DNA of 64,000 nucleotides from Xanthomonas hortorum (GCF_002940005.1 NZ_MDEF01000010.1); one strand, 5' to 3'. Positions 14,494 to 23,823 are shown, counted from the first letter of the stretch. Made by a program: numbers and translations. Notes: generated from the sequence alone by a model not told the origin.

Positions 14494-15918
14494 TCAACCG
14501 GTCGCCTGCGCACGCCAATGTGCCGACCCCGCGCAGTGGCCATCGTCGTGCTCATGCCCGAACAGCTCCTCCAGCATGCGCCGCGACGGGCTCCATTCGC
14601 CGATCGCCGGGTGGATCAGCATCGCCTTGCAGGCGTCCAGATCGCTGCCGCTGAGCGCTGCCTCGATCGCGGCGTGTTCGTAGGCCTTGAACGAGCGCAC
14701 CAGCCCTTGCACGGCGCTGGGCAGCGGTGCGGCCGGGATCGGCACGATGCGGTCGCGGTCGATGTCAGCGGCGATCTCCACGATGTCGTCGTCGGCCAGC
14801 TCGGCCATCGCGCCCTGGTTGCGCACGTTGACCACGTGCCGGCTGGGGCGGGCGCCGGTCAGCGCGCTCATCACGTCTACGGCGATGCGGTGATAGCCGG
14901 TGCTGGCGCGGAACGGGTCCGGCTGCGGCGCCAGGTCGGGCGCGAAGGCCGAGCCGGCCTCGGCCTCCAGCTTCATGTACGAGCCGGAGCGCTGCGCCAG
15001 ATAGGCCGCATAGGTCTGCACCGCGCCGGTGGTGTCGCCGGCCTCCAGGCGGCTGCGCAGGTCGCCGATCAGGCTGCGGTTGAGCCGCTCGATCTCGCCA
15101 CCGCGGCTGGCCCCGCTGGCGCGCTGGTTGTCCAGGGCGCGGCGGCGTTCGTAGAAGAAATACAGGTACTCGGTGGGGATCAAGCGCAGCGCACGCAGCA
15201 TGTCGAAGTCGAACAACGGCGCCAGGTACAGCTGCCGCAGGATGGCGTCGTCGGCCAGCACGCGGTCGATGATGTCCACGCCGCGCAGGCGCACCGCGCG
15301 GATCCAGCCTAGGTGGTTGAGGCCGACGTACTCGCATTCCACATCTTCTGCCGGCTCGCCGAGTGCGCGCGCGATGTTGTGGAACAGCTCCACCGGCGTG
15401 TCGCAGATGCCGACCACGCGGGCGCGGGTGTGGGCGCTGATGGCCTGGGTGATCAGCCCGGCCGGGTTGGTGAAGCTGACCAGCCAGGCGTCCGGGCTCA
15501 GGCGCTCGATCATGCGCGCCTGTTCGATCGCCACCGGCACCGTGCGCAAGGCCTTGGCCACGCCGCCGGGGCCGGTAGTTTCCTGGCCTGAATAACCGTG
15601 GCGGATGATGGTCTGTTCGTCGGAGGCGCGCTGCGCGATGCCACCGACACGAATGCTGTTGAGCACGAAATGCGCGCCTTCGATCGCCGCTTCCAGCGAT
15701 GGCGCGGCGTGCACCTGCAGCGCGCCACCGGACTCGGCGACGATGGCGCGGCCCATCGCCACCATCAGCGCCAAACGCTCCTGGTCGGGGTCGTATAGCA
15801 CGATCTCGCGTGCGCCCAGCGCTTCGGCGGCTTCGTTGACGCCGTACACCACCAACGGCGTGCGTACGCCGCCGCCGCCGATCAGGGTCAGTTTGCGATT
15901 GTCGACAGAACTGCTCAT
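14494..15918 (-). CDS. GH4 family NAD-dependent 6-phospho-glycosidase-like enzyme
   Basis: The 474-aa protein belongs to GH4, whose members hydrolyse glycosides by an NAD+ and metal-dependent redox mechanism in the cytoplasm. The dinucleotide-binding loop is LTLIGGGGVRTP. The metal-binding Cys lies in GICDTPVELF and the metal-binding His in VGLNHLGW. Most characterised 6-phospho-beta-glucosidases have CNVP and 6-phospho-alpha-glucosidases CDMP at this Cys. Here it is CDTP, so anomeric preference and the need for a 6-phosphate cannot be assigned safely. No signal peptide is seen. The start overlaps the pfkB stop (ATGA), so it is translationally coupled to the kinase gene. Together with the permease and kinase it suggests uptake, phosphorylation, then cleavage. 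Confidence 0.82.
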   Translation of the reverse strand: MSSSVDNRKLTLIGGGGVRTPLVVYGVNEAAEALGAREIVLYDPDQERLALMVAMGRAIVAESGGALQVHAAPSLEAAIEGAHFVLNSIRVGGIAQRASDEQTIIRHGYSGQETTGPGGVAKALRTVPVAIEQARMIERLSPDAWLVSFTNPAGLITQAISAHTRARVVGICDTPVELFHNIARALGEPAEDVECEYVGLNHLGWIRAVRLRGVDIIDRVLADDAILRQLYLAPLFDFDMLRALRLIPTEYLYFFYERRRALDNQRASGASRGGEIERLNRSLIGDLRSRLEAGDTTGAVQTYAAYLAQRSGSYMKLEAEAGSAFAPDLAPQPDPFRASTGYHRIAVDVMSALTGARPSRHVVNVRNQGAMAELADDDIVEIAADIDRDRIVPIPAAPLPSAVQGLVRSFKAYEHAAIEAALSGSDLDACKAMLIHPAIGEWSPSRRMLEELFGHEHDDGHCAGSAHWRAQATG

Positions 15919-16832
15919 GGAACGTCCTCGTGTGTGTGGGGAGAGAGTTGAAACAGACCGTCCAGCGCGCCGAGCGCGCTGCAGCACGCCGCGCCGCTAC
16001 GGCAGCCTTGTTGCGCGCAGGCATCCAGCGGCTGGCCTTGCACGCGCGCGGCGATGAAGCCGGCATCGAAGGCGTCACCGGCTCCGGTGGTGTCGCGCAC
16101 CTGCACGGTGGGTGCGGCGATCGGGCGCGCGCCTGCGTCATCGACGACCATCGCGCCGGCGGCGCCGAGCTTGATCACCGTCTGGCGCAGGCCGAGCGCG
16201 CGTGCCCAGGCCAGGCACGCATCGGTGCCGTCGCCGCAGCCCATCAGCGCGGCTTCTTTCTGGTTGGGCAGAAACCAGGTCACCGCGCGGCAAGTGGCGT
16301 GGTTGGCCGGATCGGTGAGCCATGCCGGGCTGAAGCCGACGTCGAGTGAGGTGGTACAGCCGGCGCGGGCAAGTAGCGGCAACAACGTGGCTGCCGATGC
16401 AGCCGGCAACGGCATCGCAAAGTGCACATGCGCGGCCGCCGACATCGCGGCGATGCAGTCCTCGCGCAGTAGCAGCGCGCCCAACTCGGCGTTGGCGCCG
16501 ATATAGGTGAAGAACGAGCGGTCCTCCTGCAGCGACACGCTGGTGGTCACGCCAGTGCCGGCAGTCGAGTCGATCAAACCATCGGCCGAGACACCGAACT
16601 CGCTCAAACGCTGCGCGAACAACGGGCGGTCCTGCGCACCGATCGCGCCGATCACGCGCACGTTGCAACCCAGCTGCGCCAACGCGCAGGCGGTGATGAT
16701 GGTGCCGCCGCCCAGTTCTCGCTTGTAATGGCGCGCAAGCGCTTCTTCGCCCGGTGCCGGCCAGCGTGCGAAGCCGCTGAAGATGTGGTCCAGATAGACC
16801 TCGCCGACCACCGCGAGTTGCGCCGTGTTCAT
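15915..16832 (-). CDS. PfkB-family carbohydrate kinase
   Basis: The 305-aa cytoplasmic protein has both PfkB signatures: the N-terminal Gly-rich segment ELGGGTIITACALAQLG and the C-terminal DTTGAGDAFDAGF with the catalytic Asp. The family phosphorylates sugars such as ribose, fructose, 2-keto-3-deoxygluconate or nucleosides. The substrate here cannot be read from sequence. Its place between a permease (4-bp ATGA overlap) and a GH4 enzyme (4-bp overlap) suggests that it phosphorylates the imported glycoside or a sugar released from it. The C-terminus is Cys-rich (CAQQGCRSGAACC), which is unusual for the family. Confidence 0.85.
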   Translation of the reverse strand: MNTAQLAVVGEVYLDHIFSGFARWPAPGEEALARHYKRELGGGTIITACALAQLGCNVRVIGAIGAQDRPLFAQRLSEFGVSADGLIDSTAGTGVTTSVSLQEDRSFFTYIGANAELGALLLREDCIAAMSAAAHVHFAMPLPAASAATLLPLLARAGCTTSLDVGFSPAWLTDPANHATCRAVTWFLPNQKEAALMGCGDGTDACLAWARALGLRQTVIKLGAAGAMVVDDAGARPIAAPTVQVRDTTGAGDAFDAGFIAARVQGQPLDACAQQGCRSGAACCSALGALDGLFQLSPHTHEDVP

Positions 16833-18196
16833 TGCAGCTGGAACGGCCATGCGCGCTGCCTCCGTGCCTGGATCAGATACAAGGCGCTGCCCACGCACAG
16901 CGCCACCACGGCGGCGAGCAGCCGCCGTCCCGGGCTGGTCGCCAGCAGATACAGCCAGCCGAACACGCTGATCAACAGCGGCCACGGATACAGCGGCATC
17001 GCGAATGCCCGCCGACGTCGCTTGCGGCGCAACAGCACCACCGCCAGGCATTGCGCCAGAAACTGGAACAGGATCTGGATGATCATCAAGGTGGCGATCA
17101 GATCGTCCAGCGACAGCAGGCAAGCCAGCGCCGAGGTCGCACCGACGAACAGCAGCGACACGGTGGGAAACCCGCCGCGCGGATGCAGCCGTGCAAACAC
17201 GCCGAAGAACTGCCCGGCCGCCGCGGCTGCATACGGCACCCGCGAATAACCCAACTGCACCACCAGCGCCGAGCCCCAACTGGCGACGACGATCAGCACC
17301 ACCGCCACGGTGCTGCCGATGGGGCCGTAGATGGCCTGCATGAAGTCGGCCATCACCGCCTTGGATTGCGCCGCCTGCTGCCACGGCAGTACACCGAGCA
17401 AGGTGATGTTGAGGCCCAAGTACAGCAGCGCCACGATCGGGATCGAGATCAGCACCGCACGCGGAATCGTGCGCCGCGGCTTGCGGATTTCCCCGCCCAG
17501 CATGCACACGTTGTTGTAGCCGCCGTAGTCGTAGACCGCGATCAAGGCCACCGCACCGAAGCCCAACCAGAAACCGTGCGGCGAGGCGGGGCGCGCGTGC
17601 AAGAACGCCGATGCAATGCCGAAATCGAAATGCAGCACGCCGCTGAGAATGATCCACACGCAGGCGCCGATCACCACCGCACTGACCAGCAGCGACAGCA
17701 CTTGCACCGAGCGCACCTTGCGATAGAGCAGCAAGGTATTGAACGCGCACAGCGCCATCGCGATCGCGGTGAGCTGGGCATGGCCCAGCCCCGGCATCAG
17801 GAACGCCAGGTATTGCACGCAGCCCACCGCCGCAGAACCCACTGACAGCGGTGCGGTCAGCAGGGTCTGCCACAGATACAGAAAGCCGAACAAGCGCCCC
17901 CAACGTTCGCGGCCATAGGCCTCGCGCAGATAGTGGTACGGCCCGCCCGAGCGCGGAATCGCCGCGCCCAGTTCGGCCCACACCAACCCGTCGCATAGAC
18001 ACAACAGCGCGCCTGCGACCCAACCGACCAACACCGCCGGCCCGGCCAGCGCCGACAGCGCCAGCGGAATGGTGATGAACGGGCCGATGCCGATCATGTT
18101 GAGCAGGTTGGCCGACAGCGCGCTCCAGAAACCGAGCGTGCGCGGCGGTGCCGAGGCCTGTGGATTCGCCGGCACGACGCTGGGTGCGGTCAGCAT
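16829..18196 (-). CDS. APC-superfamily permease
   Basis: The 455-aa protein is predicted to cross the inner membrane about 12 times. The first segment carries the helix-breaking SANLLNMIGIGPFI, typical of amino acid-polyamine-organocation transporters. The segment PRSGGPYHYLREAYG is the conserved region after TM2 of the family. APC proteins mostly carry amino acids, amines or related compounds, not free sugars. Its coupling to a kinase and a glycosidase in a glycan locus is therefore odd and points to a glycosylated amino acid or amino sugar. The gene overlaps the GH35 stop by 7 bp upstream and pfkB by 4 bp downstream. Confidence 0.85.
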   Translation of the reverse strand: MLTAPSVVPANPQASAPPRTLGFWSALSANLLNMIGIGPFITIPLALSALAGPAVLVGWVAGALLCLCDGLVWAELGAAIPRSGGPYHYLREAYGRERWGRLFGFLYLWQTLLTAPLSVGSAAVGCVQYLAFLMPGLGHAQLTAIAMALCAFNTLLLYRKVRSVQVLSLLVSAVVIGACVWIILSGVLHFDFGIASAFLHARPASPHGFWLGFGAVALIAVYDYGGYNNVCMLGGEIRKPRRTIPRAVLISIPIVALLYLGLNITLLGVLPWQQAAQSKAVMADFMQAIYGPIGSTVAVVLIVVASWGSALVVQLGYSRVPYAAAAAGQFFGVFARLHPRGGFPTVSLLFVGATSALACLLSLDDLIATLMIIQILFQFLAQCLAVVLLRRKRRRRAFAMPLYPWPLLISVFGWLYLLATSPGRRLLAAVVALCVGSALYLIQARRQRAWPFQLQ

Positions 18197-20115
18197 GCGT
18201 TTGGCTCTGCATACGCGATTGCGGCTGATGTGTTCGCAGTAGGTGTCGCAATGCGTGTCGATGTCAGCCCGTCAGCGCAGTGAATCGCGGTGGGTTGCAG
18301 CTGATGCAGATCCAGCACCAGCACTGCGTTGTTGCCCTGCTTCAACCACGCGCCCGGGCAGAACAGACACTGCTGCGGGCCGATCTGCCAGTAACGCCCC
18401 AGCAGCCGTCCGTTGATCCACAGATAGCCTTTGCGCCACTGGCTCATGTCGATGTAGATGTCGCCTGCCGTTTCCAGCGCGATGTCGGCCGCGAAGAACA
18501 GGCCGGGCCGTGTGGGTGGTGCCTGCAGCGGGCGTAGCGTGGGTGCGTTGTCGCCATCCAGCGGCAAGCCATGTACCTGCCAGTCGCGCAGCTCCTTGCC
18601 GTCGAGCCGCACCGGGCCGAGCAACCCCTTGGCATCGCCCAGGGCCGGGCCGAAATTGATATGCCCGAAGCTGTCGACCAGCACCTCCAGCGTCCGCTCA
18701 TTGGATGCAGCGCTTGGAAGTGGCAGCTTTGGCGTGCTGTTGAGGCGCGCATGTTGCATGCGCGAGACATGCCCGACCTCGTCACCATCAAGGTGCACCG
18801 TCGCGTAGTCGTGCACCTTGCCAAGATCCAGCTGCGTGCCGGCCGCGATGCGGCGCCGGTACACCACCAGCCCCAGGTTCTGCTTGAGCAGGGTCTGGTT
18901 ATCGGTGGGCTGCTCGGTGTGTACAGGCCCGGTGCTCAGGTTGTCCCAGAGCGTGGCGACCGGGCGTGCAAGGACCGATGCAAAGCGCGTGCGCGCTGGT
19001 GCGTCCGGGATCGCTGGCAGCGCAGTGCTGGTGTGCTGGGCGATGATCTTGCGCAGCGCCATGTACGCAGGCGTGGCGCGGCCGCCTTCGTCGATCGGTG
19101 CACTGTAGTCGTAGCTTGTTAAAGCAGGCTGGAAGTGCGAGCCGTCGTCTTCGGCATTGGCACCGGCGCTCAAACCGAAATTGCTGCCGCCGTGCACCAC
19201 GTAGAGATTGAACGAGTATCCGGCGGCCATCAGCTGTTGCAGCATCGGCGCGTAATCGCGCTGCGCAAACGCGTCTTCGCCCCAGTGTGTCAGCCAACCG
19301 GGATAACCTTCAGCCACCCACACCGGCGCATCGCCTGCGATCTGTTTTGCTTCCTGCAGTTCAGCCAGATCGGCGCCATCCAGTCCCAGCGCGGCGCCGG
19401 GCAGATAGGCCTTGCGCCGCCGCAGATCCTTCATGCCTTCGGCCAATGAGAACGGACCATCGATACCATGCTGGCGCCACAGCGCGGCCAATGTCTGCAG
19501 ATAGCCCACGTCGCTGCCCTGCATGCTGTATTCGTTCTCGATCTGCAGCATCAGCACCGGTCCGCCGGCACTGGTCATCAGCGGTGCGATGCGTGGTGCC
19601 ACTGCGGCGATGTAGCGCTGCACCGCGGCCATGTAGCGCGCATCGCTGGCATCGCGCAGGCGCATGCCCGGCTCGCGCAGCAGATAGGGCGGCAGCCCGC
19701 CCAGCGTCCATTCGGCGCACACGTACGGGCCGGGGCGCAGATACACCCACAGCCCTTCCTGCTGGCACAGCCGGATGAACGCGACGAAGTCGCGTTCGCC
19801 GGTGTCGAAATCGAACTGCCCCGGCTCGCGTTCGTAGGCATTCCACATCAGATACAGCGCGATGGTGTTCAAGCCCATTGCCTTGGCCATGCGGATGCGC
19901 TGCAGCCAGTCCGCACGCGCAATGCGCAGCGGATGCATCTCGCCGCTGCGCAATTGCCACGGTTGCTGATCCAGCACGAACTGGCCGCGCTCGAATCCAA
20001 ACGTATGCGGCCGGCCGTCCGGCAGTGGTGCATGCAGCGACGACAGCACCGCCGGCGCGGCCGCCAGACCGAACGGTGCGAGCAGGCCGAATGTACACAG
20101 GCTTCTGCGTTTCAT
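18190..20115 (-). CDS. GH35 beta-galactosidase, second copy (insert module)
   Basis: The 641-aa exported protein has a signal peptide within the first 25-30 residues (MKRRSLCTFGLLAPFGLAAA). GH35 motifs are LRSGEMHPLRIARADWLQRI, VCAEWTLGGLPPYLL, acid/base in LQIENEYSMQG and nucleophile Glu in VWVAEGYPGWLTHWG. It is clearly a different paralogue from the GH35 at 8479-10320, for example SGEMH instead of SGAIH. A different linkage or aglycone preference is likely. GGAG lies 7-10 bases before the ATG at 20115. It lies 78 bases downstream of a TonB receptor and overlaps the permease gene, so it begins the coupled catabolic block. Confidence 0.88.
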   Translation of the reverse strand: MKRRSLCTFGLLAPFGLAAAPAVLSSLHAPLPDGRPHTFGFERGQFVLDQQPWQLRSGEMHPLRIARADWLQRIRMAKAMGLNTIALYLMWNAYEREPGQFDFDTGERDFVAFIRLCQQEGLWVYLRPGPYVCAEWTLGGLPPYLLREPGMRLRDASDARYMAAVQRYIAAVAPRIAPLMTSAGGPVLMLQIENEYSMQGSDVGYLQTLAALWRQHGIDGPFSLAEGMKDLRRRKAYLPGAALGLDGADLAELQEAKQIAGDAPVWVAEGYPGWLTHWGEDAFAQRDYAPMLQQLMAAGYSFNLYVVHGGSNFGLSAGANAEDDGSHFQPALTSYDYSAPIDEGGRATPAYMALRKIIAQHTSTALPAIPDAPARTRFASVLARPVATLWDNLSTGPVHTEQPTDNQTLLKQNLGLVVYRRRIAAGTQLDLGKVHDYATVHLDGDEVGHVSRMQHARLNSTPKLPLPSAASNERTLEVLVDSFGHINFGPALGDAKGLLGPVRLDGKELRDWQVHGLPLDGDNAPTLRPLQAPPTRPGLFFAADIALETAGDIYIDMSQWRKGYLWINGRLLGRYWQIGPQQCLFCPGAWLKQGNNAVLVLDLHQLQPTAIHCADGLTSTRIATPTANTSAAIAYAEPNAC

Positions 20116-20193
20116 CGCTTCTCCAGGGAAATGGAAGGAGTCGTCGCACTGCGCAGCGAGTGGCAGTGAAAGGCGGCGCGTAGTGCGGCGGCG

Positions 20194-23166
20194 TTAGAAC
20201 GCGTACTTGACCGTGAACAACGCGGTGCTGCCGGCATCGACGATGTCGGAGATCGCCAGGTTGTTGCGACCCACATGCGCCCAGTAGCTGTATTCCTTGG
20301 TCAGGTTGGAGATCGACAGATCCATGCTCACACCGTTGTCGAAGCGGTAGCCGGTGTGCAGATCCACGCGCCGGGTCGGGCGCGCCCACAGGTCGTTCCA
20401 CGGTGCGCCTTCGTGCAGGAAGTCGTAGCCAAGCAGGTACGAACTGCTGAAGTGGTAGCTCAGGTTCAACGAGAACCCGTTGTGCTCGTAGAACAACTCC
20501 AGGTTGGCCATCGCCGACGGCGCCGACTGCATGTGTTCGTTATCGAAGCCGTCCAGCCCCAGGTCTGCACGTGCATGCTGGCGGGTGGCGTTGGCGCTCA
20601 CGCCCAGGCCGTCGAACGGCGCGGGCAGGTCCTGAAACTTCTGCCGCGCGCTGAGTTCCACTCCATAGATCTTGCCGTCGCCGCCATTGGTGGGCATGTG
20701 GTACAGCACCGTGCCGCTGCCGCTGGTGTTGCCATTTGCCTGGGCCGAGCCGGCGTCGTAGATGTAGTTGCGCAGTTGCTTGTAGAAACCGGCCAGCGAA
20801 AAGAACCCACCGCGTTCGGTGGACCATTCGCCGGACAGATCCAGGTTGGTGGATTCGATCGGTTTGAGATCGGGATTGCCCTGGGTGATCGTGGTGACGC
20901 CGTTGGAAATATCGATCTGGCTGCCGCCACCCAGTTGCACGAAGGCCGGGCGGGTGTAGCTGGTCCACAGCGATGCGCGATATGCGGTGCGCAGATCCGG
21001 CCGCCAGGTCAGGAACACGCTGGGAAGCGGTTCGTTGTAGGAAGTGCTGTTGTGATCGAAGTAGCCCACGATCTCGTTGCCGTCCGCATCCACCGGACTC
21101 ACCCAAAACGTGTTGTCGATGGCGGTGTGCTCGAAGCGCACGCCGGGCACGATATCCAGGTTGCCCATGGTGAAGGTGGCAGTGGCATAGGCCGCGCTGA
21201 CCGCCTCGGTGCCGCGCATGGTGTTGCAGTTGTAGTTGTTGACGTAGAACGCGCTGCCGCAGGTGTCCAGGTCATCGTCGGTAAGGTGCTGGGCGATCAC
21301 CCCGGCCACCGCCGCTTCGCTCACGCGCGGCGTGTTCCAGTCGTATTTTCCGGGAAAGATCGAGGCATAGGTGCCGGTGAAGATGCCCAGATCGCCCAGC
21401 GTGGTGGTGCCGTCCACGCCGCCGGTATACCAGTCGCGATTGGTGTAGCGGCGGCTGCTCTTGCTGTATTTCACCCCGAACTGCACTGACCGCAGCGCGC
21501 CATCTTCGAAGTCATAGCGGGTATCGAAGCGCGCGCCGCCTTTCTTCTGGCCGGAGTAGATCTTGGTCTGCTCGCCATAGCTGCTGGCAAACAACGCCGG
21601 GATGTTGTTGACCTGCGCCAGCAGTGCAGGCGTGAGCTGTGGATACGGGAATGCACCGCCGCCATAGCGCACGAAGCTGTTGCCGGAATAGGCGTAGTTG
21701 TCCTGGGTGAACTTGTCTTCGCGCCCGTCGATTTCGACATGGTCGGGGCGGTCGTTGTTGCCGAAGCTGTAGAACAGGTTGGGCATGAAGGTCCAACCGC
21801 CTGCGGTCTTTTTCGCGCCGATCTGGAAGGTGGCCAGGTCGGCGATTTCCGGGTTGGTCTCGTACCAGAAGCGTGAAGCGATACGGCCGATGTTCGGTGT
21901 AAACACGCCCGGCGTGCCGGTGGGCACGTAGCTCACATCCTGCGGCAGCAACTGCACGAAGGTGGTGCCCTGCTCGGTCTTGGCATAGGCGTAGGTCATG
22001 CGCGCGTACAGCGACAGGCTATCGTCCACATGCCAATCGAACGAGGCATTGCCGCCGTAGCGGCGCTCCCAGCCGGCGGCGATACCCACATTCATGCCGG
22101 TGCTGGTGAGGTTGTGCTGCGGATCGAAACCGGCGGCGTTGCGGCCATCGGCATCGGTGTTCAAGTATTCCCACGAGCCGTCGTTGAGCGCGCTGGTGGC
22201 GGCGGCCACTTCGCTGTTGGTGGTGGTGCGGTAGTCGTAATACGCGCTGGCATACACGCCGAACTGCTGTGCGTCGCCGAACTTGTGCTGGAACTCGCCG
22301 CCGAAGCCGCCGCCCAGGCCGTCGCCGCCGTAATCGCGCGCGCGGCTTTCCACCCGGCCGCTGCCGGTGATGCTGCCGCTGGTGGTGTCCTTGTAGTCGT
22401 AGGCGGTGGGCGTGCGGAAATCCAGTGTGCCGCCGATCGCATCGCCGTCCATGTCGGCGGTGGAGGTCTTGTTGGCGACGATGGTCTGCAGGCCGCTCGG
22501 CGGCAACAGGCTGAGCTGCACGCTACGGCTATACGGCATGCCCTGCGCCACGGTGACGCCGTCGATCATGTTGACGTTGTATTCGGACGGCAACCCGCGC
22601 ACCGAGGCGAACATGCCTTCGCCGCGCGCTGCACCATCGATACCGCCGAAGTAGCCCGAGCCGGTGCTGGTGATGTTGATGCCGGCGATCAGGCCGAGTG
22701 CTTCGGCCACGTTGTGCACGGCGGTGCGTTGCAGGTCGTTGGCCGACAGCACGTCCACCGTGTTGGCAGCGTTGATCTTCAGGTCGCTGGCGTCGTAGCG
22801 ATTGCTCACCACGCTGACTGCCTTGAGTTGCTTGACCTCCTCCAACGCGATGGCCACCGATGCGGTGCCGCTGTCGCCGACCTGCACGCTGGTTTCGGCT
22901 GCGTTGAAGCCTGGGTAGTCCAGATTCAGTGCGTACTGCCCGGCAGGCACATCGCGGATGACGAAGTGCCCGCGCGCATCGGCGACCGCGCTGTAGGCGG
23001 TACCGGCGATGCGCACCTTGGCATTGGCTGCGGGTTTGCCGCTGCTGCTTTCTTTCAGGTCTCCCTCCACGGTGCCGGCCATTGCGGCCGCGGCCGAGGC
23101 CATGCCGGTCACGGTCAGGATTGCCACGATCCATTGCTTGCCGTTCGTACGCTCACGCTTTTCCAC
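20194..23166 (-). CDS. TonB-dependent receptor with N-terminal carboxypeptidase-like domain
   Basis: The 990-aa outer-membrane protein starts with a signal peptide (to about Ala30). A small Ig-like carboxypeptidase-regulatory domain follows (KVRIAGTAYSAVADARGHFVIRD), then the plug (TSTGSGYFGGIDGAARGEGM, then SVRGLPSEYNVNMIDGV) and a 22-strand barrel ending in the aromatic terminus FTVKYAF. Such receptors import oligosaccharides or glycopeptides with TonB energy. The N-terminal extra domain is the type seen in receptors of polysaccharide loci. It opens the five-gene insert between nixI and nixJ and probably defines its outer-membrane uptake step. A LacI-type palindrome overlaps the region just upstream of the ATG. 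Confidence 0.92.
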   Translation of the reverse strand: MEKRERTNGKQWIVAILTVTGMASAAAAMAGTVEGDLKESSSGKPAANAKVRIAGTAYSAVADARGHFVIRDVPAGQYALNLDYPGFNAAETSVQVGDSGTASVAIALEEVKQLKAVSVVSNRYDASDLKINAANTVDVLSANDLQRTAVHNVAEALGLIAGINITSTGSGYFGGIDGAARGEGMFASVRGLPSEYNVNMIDGVTVAQGMPYSRSVQLSLLPPSGLQTIVANKTSTADMDGDAIGGTLDFRTPTAYDYKDTTSGSITGSGRVESRARDYGGDGLGGGFGGEFQHKFGDAQQFGVYASAYYDYRTTTNSEVAAATSALNDGSWEYLNTDADGRNAAGFDPQHNLTSTGMNVGIAAGWERRYGGNASFDWHVDDSLSLYARMTYAYAKTEQGTTFVQLLPQDVSYVPTGTPGVFTPNIGRIASRFWYETNPEIADLATFQIGAKKTAGGWTFMPNLFYSFGNNDRPDHVEIDGREDKFTQDNYAYSGNSFVRYGGGAFPYPQLTPALLAQVNNIPALFASSYGEQTKIYSGQKKGGARFDTRYDFEDGALRSVQFGVKYSKSSRRYTNRDWYTGGVDGTTTLGDLGIFTGTYASIFPGKYDWNTPRVSEAAVAGVIAQHLTDDDLDTCGSAFYVNNYNCNTMRGTEAVSAAYATATFTMGNLDIVPGVRFEHTAIDNTFWVSPVDADGNEIVGYFDHNSTSYNEPLPSVFLTWRPDLRTAYRASLWTSYTRPAFVQLGGGSQIDISNGVTTITQGNPDLKPIESTNLDLSGEWSTERGGFFSLAGFYKQLRNYIYDAGSAQANGNTSGSGTVLYHMPTNGGDGKIYGVELSARQKFQDLPAPFDGLGVSANATRQHARADLGLDGFDNEHMQSAPSAMANLELFYEHNGFSLNLSYHFSSSYLLGYDFLHEGAPWNDLWARPTRRVDLHTGYRFDNGVSMDLSISNLTKEYSYWAHVGRNNLAISDIVDAGSTALFTVKYAF

Positions 23167-23823
23167 GTGCCACCTCGCCAGATGCTGGGCAACGTTGCCG
23201 ACGGCAACGCCCTCCGATGCCTTGCTCTAGGGCAGACGGTCTGCACGGCGATGTGCGCGCACGGCAACGCAAGGCACGCAATGGAAGCGTGTGCGAAAGA
23301 CCGAAAGGAGTGGCGCCGGAGCGTCTGCCAGCTGTTACAGCGGTGCAGGCGTCAGTGGCGAGGCGGGGAGTACCCGGCGATGCACTTGGAGCGCGAGCGC
23401 ATCGCGCTCAATTTGTAGTGCTTGGTCATGACGGCCGCACCAGCGCGACAGCAGCGCAGCATGCGTGAGTGCAATGCACTGCAAGATCGGCAACACGCAA
23501 GCGCTGGTCGATACGACGATGCTGCATCCAACCATCTCCCAGTGCAGGTGCTGTGTGGAAACGCTGTTGCCATCAAGGTGAGTCGAGCGCATCGCCGATG
23601 GCGTGTGTTGCCGACTGCGGTCAGTGATAGACCTCGTTTTCGCGTCTGTCAAGCAGGTGTGAAGTGTGTGCGGAGATCATCGTATTGCCTGCGGATAGAT
23701 CACCAATTGGATAGTGCGCAGGCGCGATGGCTGCATCTTGCGATGCACCGCAACATGCGTGCATAACGCAACAGGCGCCGGCCATGACAGCCGACGCCTG
23801 TTGATGTCCTGCAGTCGAACTCT
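23167..23823 (-). other. 657-base gene-free region upstream of the receptor gene
   Basis: No credible gene is present; the open frames here lack coding character. It contains the palindrome at 23188-23199 and a second inverted repeat at 23389-23409 (GAGCGCGA, five bases, TCGCGCTC). This is the likely promoter and control region of the inserted module and separates it from the GH3 gene. Its length, in a locus where other gaps are 14-250 bases, supports a separate transcription unit. Confidence 0.6.
23188..23199 (-). promoter_or_regulatory. LacI-type palindrome near receptor start
   Basis: GGCAACGTTGCC is a perfect 12-base palindrome centred 27 bases upstream of the ATG at 23166. It shares the CAACGTTG core with the palindrome at 38614-38625 but has different flanks. 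A LacI-family repressor bound here would block transcription or initiation of the module. Confidence 0.45.
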
